Of a stretch of DNA of 5,581 nt, positions 1 to 5,309 are shown piece by piece. The notes under the pieces were generated by a model. That model was not told the origin of the DNA. It worked only from the letters and a program-made list of their open reading frames with translations, and did not search any database. Source of the stretch: Acidobacteriota bacterium (lineage in GTDB: Bacteria > Acidobacteriota > Terriglobia > Terriglobales > Acidobacteriaceae); NCBI GenBank assembly GCA_021805955.1, contig JAJZDO010000947.1, positions 1 through 5,581 on the forward strand, written 5' to 3'. The first letter of the stretch is position 1; the number at the start of each line of letters is the position of its first letter. Position numbers and translations under genes: made by a program.

Positions 1-1277
1 TGGGAACAGTTCGCGGAGACGTGACGCTGGTCGGCGCGGGAGATGCGAGCATGTCGGGCCGGGAATATCCCTACAACGGGACGACGGAGCGGCCGAATCC
101 TCCCCTCAGCGCATTGGAGGGTCTGGCGGATGAGCTGCAACGGCGCGGCGTGCGGCGGGTGGAAGGCAATATTGTCGGGGACGATACGGCGTTTCCATGG
201 GAACCGTATGGGTCTGGCTGGGGCTGGGACGATCTGCAATGGAGTTTTGGCGCGCCAGTTTCCGCTTTGACTGTGAATGATAACGTCGTGTATCTGGCGA
301 TCATGCCGGGGGCCCGACCGGGCGATCCCGCGACGGTTGCATGGAACCCCGATGTCGCCGGTTCCTATTACTCGGTTGAGAATTCGGCGCGTACCTCGAC
401 GGCGGGGTCGCAGCCATCGCTGGGAGTGGACAGGGCGCCTGGCTCAAAGCAGGTCCGCATCTTCGGCACACTGCCCGCGGGCGAGCCGTCCAAACATTTG
501 GCGCTGGCGATCCAGGACCCGGCGGAATTTGCCGCGCTCGCATTTCGCCAGATGCTGGAGGCGCGCGGCATTGCCGTTACAGGGGAGGCCGTCGCGCATC
601 ACCGCGAATCGGCGGACACGGCCATTTATGAACAAAGCGTTCTGCGGCCCCTGGTGCTGCCAGATTCGCGGGACACGGCGGAGTCGATCCAGATTGCGCC
701 GCCGCTGCCGGCTGGCGCGGTGGTGCTGGCTTCGCGCACCTCGGTCCCAATGCTGGAAGACCTGACGGTGACCAACAAAGTGAGCCAGAATTTGCACGCG
801 GAAATCTTGCTGCGTTTGCTGGGACAGCGTTTTGGCACAGATGGCTCCATTGTCGAAGGCGCGCGGGTAGTGCGCGCATTTATGCGCCGAGCGGGGGTTC
901 AACCGCAGGATTTTTTCTTCTATGACGGCTCCGGTCTTTCGCCGGAGGACCGCGTGACGCCGCGCGCCATGACTACGTTGTTGCGCTATGCGGCGTCGCA
1001 GCCCTGGAGCGAGGAATTTCGCGGCACGCTGCCGATTGGCGGCGTCGATGGTTCGCTGTCGGACCGATTTACGCGCGCTCCCTTGCGCGACCACGTTTTT
1101 GCCAAAACGGGCACGCTGGACGAAGTGAACGCGTTGAGCGGCTACGTGACGGAAAGAAATGGACGCACGCTGGTATTTTCCATTTTGTGCAATGGACATT
1201 TGCCGGAGGCGAAAGGCATCCCCCGGACGATCGATGCGATTGTGGCCGCGGCGACTGGGGCGGATTCGGTGCGATGA
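1..1277 (+). CDS. dacB: D-alanyl-D-alanine carboxypeptidase/endopeptidase, PBP4 type (5'-truncated)
   Basis: The C-terminal 424 codons of a penicillin-binding protein 4 (peptidase S13) enzyme, which trims the terminal D-Ala from peptidoglycan stem peptides and cleaves DD-crosslinks in the periplasm. The frame is open to the left edge (first full codon at 3), and the first residues, GTVRGDVTLVGAGDAS, match the family block after the active-site SxxK motif. The catalytic serine/lysine and signal peptide are therefore upstream of the window, and the Val at 21 is not a real start. Visible family signatures are the GNIVGDDTAF block, the W-G-W-D-D-L / APVSALTVNDN block, the second motif SxN as SQN at 783-791 (within NKVSQNLHAE), the YDGSGLS...RVTPR block near 920-965, LPIGGVDGSL near 1030-1060, and the third motif KTGTL at 1104-1118. 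No internal stop or frameshift is seen. A 66-nt gap separates it from the next gene. Confidence 0.95.
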   Translation, partial: GTVRGDVTLVGAGDASMSGREYPYNGTTERPNPPLSALEGLADELQRRGVRRVEGNIVGDDTAFPWEPYGSGWGWDDLQWSFGAPVSALTVNDNVVYLAIMPGARPGDPATVAWNPDVAGSYYSVENSARTSTAGSQPSLGVDRAPGSKQVRIFGTLPAGEPSKHLALAIQDPAEFAALAFRQMLEARGIAVTGEAVAHHRESADTAIYEQSVLRPLVLPDSRDTAESIQIAPPLPAGAVVLASRTSVPMLEDLTVTNKVSQNLHAEILLRLLGQRFGTDGSIVEGARVVRAFMRRAGVQPQDFFFYDGSGLSPEDRVTPRAMTTLLRYAASQPWSEEFRGTLPIGGVDGSLSDRFTRAPLRDHVFAKTGTLDEVNALSGYVTERNGRTLVFSILCNGHLPEAKGIPRTIDAIVAAATGADSVR

Positions 1278-1331
1278 TAAACAGTAAGCTTTCGATTGCG
1301 CGTTGTTGCAAACGGCAGACGAGTTTCTGTT

Positions 1332-1338
1332 AAGGAGG
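1332..1338 (+). promoter_or_regulatory. Ribosome binding site deciding the DUF6526-like start
   Basis: AAGGAGG, a near-perfect Shine-Dalgarno sequence, lies 5 nt before ATG 1344. It selects this ATG over the in-frame TTG at 1296, which has no such site and would add 16 residues of low-complexity, non-family sequence. Confidence 0.85.
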
Positions 1339-1343
1339 ACACC

Positions 1344-1781
1344 ATGTCTGAAAGAAAACAGCAGACCTACGCGAATCATGCGCGCTTCGATCCGTGGTTT
1401 CATTTTTTTCTGGCGCCGGTGCTGTTGATTACGCTGGTCGCGATAGTTGTGCATCTGGTTCGGCATCCAAATCCAGGCAGCGCGTGGCATGTCGTGGTGG
1501 CGCTGGCGCTGGTTGTTTTGGCTGTGAAAGCGCGGACCTATGCATTGAAGGCGCAGGACCGCGTGATTCGCCTGGAAGAGCGGTTGCGGCTGGCCGCGCT
1601 GCTGCCGGAGCCGTTACGCGCCCGCATCTGGGAGTTGGAGACACGTCAGTTGATTGGGCTGCGCTTTGCCTCCGACGCCGAGATTCCGGCGCTGGTGGAG
1701 CGCGCATTGAACGAAAAGCTGACGGAGAAGCAGATCAAACAGGTCATCCAGGTGTGGCGACCGGATTATCATCGCGTTTGA
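1344..1781 (+). CDS. Small two-helix membrane protein, DUF6526-like
   Basis: A 145-aa protein of unknown function. The N-terminus QTYANHARFDPWFHF (residues 6-21) resembles what I recall of the DUF6526 family: a Q-x-(Y/F)-x-N-H-x-R motif running into the first membrane helix. Hydrophobic segments lie at about residues 19-39 and 47-61, separated by a short loop with HPNPGS. After them comes a charged, probably helical cytoplasmic region (residues 62-145) rich in Arg, Glu and Leu, with a possible amphipathic or coiled stretch at about 70-90. It ends in KQIKQVIQVWRPDYHRV. No catalytic motif is seen. The gene sits between dacB and a lipoprotein cytochrome c on the same strand, 70 nt before the latter, so co-transcription is plausible. 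The family assignment is from memory; the membrane topology is read directly from hydrophobicity. Confidence 0.8.
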   Translation: MSERKQQTYANHARFDPWFHFFLAPVLLITLVAIVVHLVRHPNPGSAWHVVVALALVVLAVKARTYALKAQDRVIRLEERLRLAALLPEPLRARIWELETRQLIGLRFASDAEIPALVERALNEKLTEKQIKQVIQVWRPDYHRV

Positions 1782-1843
1782 GATGAGACGCAGCCGCCCG
1801 GAATGCAGTTCTGGAATGCGTGGCAGCTCTATATTGTTTCCAC

Positions 1844-1849
1844 GGAGGA
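1844..1849 (+). promoter_or_regulatory. Ribosome binding site before the cytochrome c start
   Basis: GGAGGA, part of GGAGGAGG at 1844-1851, directly precedes ATG 1852. The spacing is short (2-3 nt), but no other in-frame ATG (1783, 1816, 1885) has a comparable site. Starting here also gives a normal lipoprotein signal length. Confidence 0.6.
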
Positions 1850-1851
1850 GG

Positions 1852-2217
1852 ATGAAGTTGAGACGACGGCTTCGATTGCCCGCGATGGCTGCTAGGATGG
1901 CCATTGTATTTCTGGCGGGCTGCCATCATCTGCCGCCATCGAAACCTCTGAGTGAATTGACGCCGACGGAGATGCGCGGCTATGCCGTCTATCAGTCGCA
2001 GTGCGCGTCCTGCCATTACGCCAACACGGAGCAAGGGCTGCACGGACCGGGTTTGCAGGGGATGTTCAAGAAGCCATATCTGCCGAGCGGCGCTCCGGCG
2101 AATGACGATCGCGTCCTCTCGGCCATTGTCCACGGCCGCAACATGATGCCCGCGTTCGGCAATGCTCTGGACGACCGGCAACTACAGGACCTGATGGCCT
2201 ACCTGCATACCCTATGA
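1852..2217 (+). CDS. Lipoprotein mono-heme cytochrome c
   Basis: A 121-aa small class I-type cytochrome c, predicted to carry electrons at the periplasmic face. From ATG 1852 the N-terminus is Arg-rich, then hydrophobic, and ends in the lipobox L-A-G-C at residues 21-24, so Cys24 is the likely lipidated residue after signal peptidase II cleavage. The +2 residue is His, not Asp. The heme-binding motif C-A-S-C-H is at residues 51-55, preceded by the usual G-x-x-x-Y helix (43-47). The distal ligand is probably Met98 or Met99 in GRNMMPAFG, followed by the typical C-terminal helix LQDLMAYLHTL. An in-frame ATG at 1783 would add 23 residues without an SD and put the signal peptide internally, so it is rejected. 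The stop overlaps the next gene by 4 nt. The redox partner is unknown; such domains often serve dehydrogenases or terminal oxidases encoded elsewhere. Confidence 0.9.
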   Translation: MKLRRRLRLPAMAARMAIVFLAGCHHLPPSKPLSELTPTEMRGYAVYQSQCASCHYANTEQGLHGPGLQGMFKKPYLPSGAPANDDRVLSAIVHGRNMMPAFGNALDDRQLQDLMAYLHTL

Positions 2218-2588
2218 ATGAACCTGAGGAGAAGTCCCGTCCGGACGATGGCGCCGCTAAATTCCCCGGCGCGGCCGCCATTGCTTTCTGGATGCTGCTG
2301 GAGGCGATGATTGGGGTGATGGGAGTGTTCAGCCATCACTTTGCCAGCCACGGGGCGAGGCTGGCGGTGCTGGCGGTGGCCACGCTGCTGGCGCTGGCCG
2401 GGCTTGGCCTGCTGCAAATGCGGCGCTGGGGATGGGCACTGGCGCTCGCGGCCGCGTTCCTCACCAGCGGCTACGGCATTTACGTGATCCTGCGGTTTCA
2501 TCAGCAGAATTACTGGGTGATGACGCTGGCGAATTTCGTTTTCTTTTTCTACCTGATTCGCCCGGAGATCCTGCGACGCCTACGATAG
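2214..2588 (+). CDS. Four-helix integral membrane protein, unknown function
   Basis: A 124-aa protein not recognised as a named family. After a charged N-terminal tail of about 18 residues, four hydrophobic segments are visible at about 20-39, 50-67, 74-93 and 101-115. The short connecting loops include HHFASHG (41-47, possibly periplasmic, three His), QMRRWGW (68-74, cytoplasmic by the positive-inside rule) and RFHQQNYW (94-101). The C-terminus RPEILRRLR is basic and probably cytoplasmic. Its ATG overlaps the stop of the cytochrome gene (ATGA at 2214-2217) and has no clear SD, so translation is probably coupled to the cytochrome. The stop is TAG. The overlap suggests a role tied to the cytochrome, but no heme or quinone site can be assigned. 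The His-rich loop is only a weak hint of metal or heme contact. Confidence 0.8.
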   Translation: MNEPEEKSRPDDGAAKFPGAAAIAFWMLLEAMIGVMGVFSHHFASHGARLAVLAVATLLALAGLGLLQMRRWGWALALAAAFLTSGYGIYVILRFHQQNYWVMTLANFVFFFYLIRPEILRRLR

Positions 2589-2636
2589 AAAAAATAGCGT
2601 TAAAGCGTCCGTGGCGTAAGGCTCGCGAGATGCTGG
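2589..2636. other. Convergent intergenic gap
   Basis: A 48-bp gap between the + operon and the - strand cassette. It holds an A-run just after the TAG (T-run on the - strand), three GCGT copies in the same orientation (2597, 2605, 2614) and the 8-bp palindrome CTCGCGAG at 2622-2629. None of these forms a convincing GC-rich stem followed by a T-tract on either strand, so no intrinsic terminator is called. Confidence 0.5.
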
Positions 2637-3473
2637 CTACGCATGCTTCTTCATCTCTGACGCCAATTCTTCCGCGAACGATTCGGCATCGGATTCCTTG
2701 ATGAAATCCTTTTTCACGGGCATCTTGTTCAAAATATTTTCCGCCTTGACAGCTGCGGGCTTTAATCGTTCATCCTTCGGCTCTCCAATCAATAAATGAA
2801 TACGAAAAGGCTCAGCACTGTCGTTCAAACTCGTGGCGCGACCAAGCCATCTGTTTGCCTTGTCCAATATGGACCCAGCCTCCACCATGTCAAAAGAAAC
2901 TGGCTCATAGACATGCCATATCTCGTTCTTCCATGAACGCTGGAATTCATAGTCGTAATCTGGAGCAACAATTCGCTTGGGGTTCAGATGTGGAGTTACG
3001 AGAGCCCGATCCAATGGGCCTCGGAAAACCCGCCAAACTTCATCGTCGGATCGTCCCGGTAGTTCCCCAGCGTCCAAATATTTTTCAACATAACGTTTGT
3101 ACAAGTCCTGTAGAGTTTGATCGAGATCTGAACTCAGCCCAACCCCAGCTTTAGAAAATTGGATGGAGCTGTCATCTCGGGGAAGAACCTTAGCAAGAAT
3201 CTGCTCGATGTTCTGGTTCGGTTCAAACGGCAAAGAAGACGAATATTTGCTGCCTGCCGACCTGATGCTGTCCTGAATATGTTGAGACAACTGCCGGAAG
3301 CCGACACCGTCGATCTTGCAGAATGTCTCGCTTATGCGGCGGTATTTAGGGGTGCATGCTGCATTGAGATATTTAGCCTCTGAGGAAAATACAGCTACGC
3401 CGATATTGAGAAACTCCTGCGTAACTGGGTCGTGAATATAACGCAAAACGCTGAAACTATATGGGACGCTCAT
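2637..3473 (-). CDS. DUF3037 family protein, partner of HipA-like kinase
   Basis: A 278-aa protein of unknown function. The N-terminus carries the DUF3037 signature: YSFSVLRYIHDPVTQEFLNI (residues 5-24), then GVAVFSSE. As I recall, the family pattern is Y-x-x-L-R-Y-x-x-D-x-x-x-x-E-F-x-N-(I/V)-G-V. The middle is mixed alpha/beta with LGRATSLNDS-like loops, and the charged C-terminal tail (about 240-278) is rich in Lys and Glu (EELASEMKKHA). No signal peptide or membrane helix is seen, so it is cytoplasmic. Its ATG overlaps the kinase TGA by 4 nt (3470-3473) and it has its own GGAGG. Base composition is lower in GC than the + operon and the hydrolase. Whether it is an antitoxin, a substrate or an adaptor of the kinase cannot be told from sequence. 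Confidence 0.88.
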   Translation of the reverse strand: MSVPYSFSVLRYIHDPVTQEFLNIGVAVFSSEAKYLNAACTPKYRRISETFCKIDGVGFRQLSQHIQDSIRSAGSKYSSSLPFEPNQNIEQILAKVLPRDDSSIQFSKAGVGLSSDLDQTLQDLYKRYVEKYLDAGELPGRSDDEVWRVFRGPLDRALVTPHLNPKRIVAPDYDYEFQRSWKNEIWHVYEPVSFDMVEAGSILDKANRWLGRATSLNDSAEPFRIHLLIGEPKDERLKPAAVKAENILNKMPVKKDFIKESDAESFAEELASEMKKHA

Positions 3474-4255
3474 GCTAAGAACCTCCGAATCTCTTCGTCA
3501 AAATCCGAGGCGTGATCCCGAATCGAGCGAATGTGCTGCGAAATCATTGGCACAGTATCATTGTTCCACTCCTGGGGCACGTCCGTCATTATCGATTCAA
3601 GCAGCGTATCCGACAGGGTACTCAAGTTTTGGATAAAACCATCCAGATCAATGGGTTTCGATTTCAATTTTCGGTAAAAGACGTGCTCTTGCAAATACGC
3701 CTCCCGTTCGAGCTTCCAAGGCGTGGTGGAAGGAAAGATGGTTCGGAGAAATGAAAATGCCATCTCGTGATCAAAGATCAAGATGCTGTTCCCATTGACA
3801 AACAAGTTCGGATTATCGAAGCGACGATCTGGATTTTGTACGAGTGCATCAAACGCAAAGATATCGACAGCGGTTTGCCAGATTGCGTCGGGTATGTACT
3901 TATCTACCGGCCAAACGCTGTATCCACTCACTAACTTGGTTCCAAAATTCAAGCCGATGCTGCTGAGGATACAAGTTTTATGGGACGGCTCGATTCCAGA
4001 AATCAGTTCTGCCAGATTTTTCTCAATGTGGATCAATGCCGGTTGGGGCGATGCGATTCTGAAATGTTCAGCCAGTTTTGCTGCCAAGAGTTCATGTAAC
4101 AGTCCTGATTCACGGCTCTCAATTCCACCCCTCAGCTTGACAACATATTCCTCTGCATCTGCCCCCGACGAATCTTCGCAGGCGAAAATTGCCGGTTTTG
4201 TTTTGCCGCTATCCATAAAACGCGCGAACCGTACGGCAGTCAGAATTGGGGCCAT
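3470..4255 (-). CDS. Stand-alone HipA-like Ser/Thr kinase (HipA_2-type)
   Basis: A 261-aa kinase-fold protein related to HipA, predicted to phosphorylate a protein target in the cytoplasm. Visible elements are a candidate ATP-anchoring Lys40 in EYVVKLRGG, a conserved-looking GLNFGTK segment (101-107), the catalytic-loop block FDALVQNPDRRFDNPNLF (135-152, with Asp136, Asn141, Asp143, Arg144, Asn148, Asn150), and the metal-binding DHE (162-164) in place of a DFG. It is much shorter than E. coli HipA (about 440 aa): it lacks HipA's N-terminal subdomain and has no clear G-x-Q-x-K loop. ATG 4255 is preceded by GGAG at 7 nt. The gene comes first in a two-gene unit, overlaps the DUF3037 start by 4 nt, and lies 106 nt after the hydrolase stop on the same strand. 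Local GC is visibly lower than in the flanks. No HipB-type HTH gene is adjacent. The kinase fold is well supported; the target and any toxin role are inference. Confidence 0.88.
   Translation of the reverse strand: MAPILTAVRFARFMDSGKTKPAIFACEDSSGADAEEYVVKLRGGIESRESGLLHELLAAKLAEHFRIASPQPALIHIEKNLAELISGIEPSHKTCILSSIGLNFGTKLVSGYSVWPVDKYIPDAIWQTAVDIFAFDALVQNPDRRFDNPNLFVNGNSILIFDHEMAFSFLRTIFPSTTPWKLEREAYLQEHVFYRKLKSKPIDLDGFIQNLSTLSDTLLESIMTDVPQEWNNDTVPMISQHIRSIRDHASDFDEEIRRFLA
3482..3486 (-). promoter_or_regulatory. Ribosome binding site for the DUF3037 gene
   Basis: GGAGG (read on the - strand) lies 8 nt before the DUF3037 ATG, inside the last codons of the kinase gene. It supports the 3473 start and gives this gene its own initiation in addition to coupling through the ATGA overlap. 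Confidence 0.8.
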
Positions 4256-4262
4256 GAACCTA

Positions 4263-4266
4263 CTCC
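4263..4266 (-). promoter_or_regulatory. Ribosome binding site for the kinase gene
   Basis: GGAG on the - strand, 7 nt before ATG 4255. It is a moderate SD, but at good spacing, and supports the chosen start. Confidence 0.6.
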
Positions 4267-4332
4267 AGTGGACGGGTCGTAAGGTGCTAACGTTTCCGGT
4301 TCGCAGTTTATCTTACAGAATGTCTCCCTCCC

Positions 4333-4347
4333 TTCGCGCTGCGCGAA
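4333..4347. repeat. Perfect inverted repeat upstream of the kinase gene
   Basis: TTCGCG-CTG-CGCGAA: two 6-bp arms with a 3-nt centre, lying between the hydrolase stop (4362) and the kinase start (4255), 78 nt before the kinase ATG. No T-tract follows on either strand, so it is a poor terminator. It could be an operator for the cassette or a processed hairpin. Confidence 0.45.
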
Positions 4348-4361
4348 CCGCTGCAGCAACC

Positions 4362-5150
4362 CTAGGAACCTTTCAGGTAGAGCGCAAAGAAGGCAAACAT
4401 GCGCCGGTCGGCGTCGGCGGTATCGGCAGGCTTGTAGCCGGTCTTGTTATCCGGATTTTGAAAGGCATGGCCGGCGTCGGGATACTCCTTTACGTCGACG
4501 GGATGGCCAATTTTCTGCATAGCGGCGGCGAAGTTCTGGACATCCTGCGGCGTGATGCCGCGGTCGAGCGCTCCAAAATTGCCCAGAATGGCGGCATGGA
4601 TTTTCTTCAACTGCTCCGGTTCTGTGTCCGGCGCTCCATAGTTGATGGCCACAGCGCGGAGCGATGGCGCGGCGATGGCAAGCTGCATCGCGAAGCTGCC
4701 GCCCATACACCAGCCGACCGCGCCCAGGCGGTTCGGGTCCACGTAGGGAAGCGTTCTTATATAGGCAATGGCAGACGTCAGATAGCGGATGCCGCGGTCC
4801 TGGGGAAGGGCGCGCATCAACTCATGGGCCATTTCCGGGTCGGTCGCGACCTGGCCGCGATAAAGGTCCACGGCGAGGGTGACATAGCCGTGTTCGGTAA
4901 ACATCCGCGCCTGTTGCTTGACCCAGTCATTCAACCCCCACCATTCGTGGATGACGATGATCGCGGGAAACGGTCCGGCGCCACTGGGCCGATACAGTGC
5001 GGCGTGGACGGTTTCGGCGCCGCTGGCGAAGCTCACGTTTTCCGGGCCAACTACGTTGTGACTCGATCGAGACTGCGCGACGGAACGAGATAGGCTGAGG
5101 AGCCAGAAAAATAAGAAAGAGGATAGCAAGAACCAACGAATGGATTTCAT
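4362..5150 (-). CDS. Exported dienelactone hydrolase family protein
   Basis: A 262-aa alpha/beta-hydrolase of the dienelactone hydrolase family. The classic enzyme opens dienelactone to maleylacetate in chlorocatechol breakdown, but family members hydrolyse varied esters and lactones, so the substrate here is open. A Sec signal peptide is visible: Lys2 and Arg5, a hydrophobic core at about 6-20, and probable cleavage near Ala25 (SVA-QS), which places the enzyme in the periplasm or outside. The Cys-Asp-His triad is intact: Cys148 in GWCMGG, Asp196 in FGALDRG, and His228 in DAGHAF. Glu69 in HEWWGLN matches the glutamate that activates the cysteine in the family. The ATG at 5150 is chosen because the signal peptide begins there and AAGGA lies 9 nt upstream. 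An upstream in-frame start at 5252 would add 34 residues of unrelated sequence and bury the signal. A fabG-like gene lies 159 nt upstream on the same strand, with a terminator-like hairpin between. Confidence 0.92.
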   Translation of the reverse strand: MKSIRWFLLSSFLFFWLLSLSRSVAQSRSSHNVVGPENVSFASGAETVHAALYRPSGAGPFPAIIVIHEWWGLNDWVKQQARMFTEHGYVTLAVDLYRGQVATDPEMAHELMRALPQDRGIRYLTSAIAYIRTLPYVDPNRLGAVGWCMGGSFAMQLAIAAPSLRAVAINYGAPDTEPEQLKKIHAAILGNFGALDRGITPQDVQNFAAAMQKIGHPVDVKEYPDAGHAFQNPDNKTGYKPADTADADRRMFAFFALYLKGS

Positions 5151-5159
5151 CCTGACACA

Positions 5160-5164
5160 TCCTT
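5160..5164 (-). promoter_or_regulatory. Ribosome binding site deciding the hydrolase start
   Basis: AAGGA on the - strand, 9 nt before ATG 5150. It supports the start that places the signal peptide at the N-terminus. Confidence 0.65.
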
Positions 5165-5187
5165 GCCGGGGAAGAAATGATGGGTTA

Positions 5188-5223
5188 TGTGGAAGGCGAG
5201 CAGGTTCACCGGATGCTTCCACA
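5188..5223 (-). repeat. Inverted repeat in the hydrolase leader
   Basis: Perfect 8-bp arms, TGTGGAAG and CTTCCACA (5188-5195 and 5216-5223), separated by 20 nt, lie between the fabG-like gene's terminator and the hydrolase SD. In the transcript this could fold as a stem with a large loop; in DNA it could be a dimeric regulator site with widely spaced half-sites. No T-tract follows it. Confidence 0.5.
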
Positions 5224-5250
5224 CAACAACAATACGCCGAGTATGCGCTC

Positions 5251-5288
5251 AAGAAAACGATCCCGCGAGGTAGGAAGGCGCGGCGATC
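5251..5288 (-). terminator. Probable rho-independent terminator after the fabG-like gene
   Basis: Read on the - strand, GATC-G-CCGCG (5288-5279) pairs with CGCGGGATC (5267-5259). This gives nine base pairs with one bulged G and an 11-nt loop, followed at once by GTTTTCTT (5258-5251). The hairpin begins 21 nt after the fabG-like stop. The T-tract is interrupted by a C, so it may be leaky. Confidence 0.55.
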
Positions 5289-5309
5289 CGGATCAAAACG
5301 GCAGCGTTT

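Noticed and set aside
1278..1343. A terminator or promoter between dacB and the DUF6526-like gene.
   Set aside because: Only a weak short hairpin around GTTGTTGCAAAC is visible, with no T-tract and no clear -35/-10 pair.
444..1490. A 348-codon open frame on the - strand opposite dacB.
   Set aside because: It lies antisense to a clearly recognised peptidase, its translation is Arg/Gln/His-rich without any family motif, and no SD or signal supports it. Long antisense frames are expected in GC-rich coding DNA.
1783..1851. An upstream ATG start for the cytochrome c at 1783, one base after the previous stop.
   Set aside because: No SD precedes it, and the extra 23 residues would put the lipoprotein signal at an internal position.
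2589..2642. A bidirectional terminator in the convergent gap, from the GCGTA/TACGC pair and the A/T-run.
   Set aside because: The stem is only 5 bp with a large loop, and the A/T-run is not next to it on the correct side.
3783..5093. A 436-codon open frame on the + strand spanning the kinase and hydrolase genes.
   Set aside because: It runs antisense across two unrelated recognised genes and the gap between them; the translation shows no domain. The opposite-strand genes have complete motifs and SD sites.
5151..5252. An N-terminal extension of the hydrolase from an in-frame start at 5252.
   Set aside because: The extra 34 residues have no family similarity, would bury the signal peptide, and cover the leader that holds an inverted repeat and the SD.
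5229..5257. A sigma70-like promoter for the hydrolase gene on the - strand (TTTTCT, 17 nt, TATTGT).
   Set aside because: Only 3 of 6 and 4 of 6 consensus matches, and the -35 would sit in the T-tract of the terminator. A promoter is likely in this leader, but I cannot place it.
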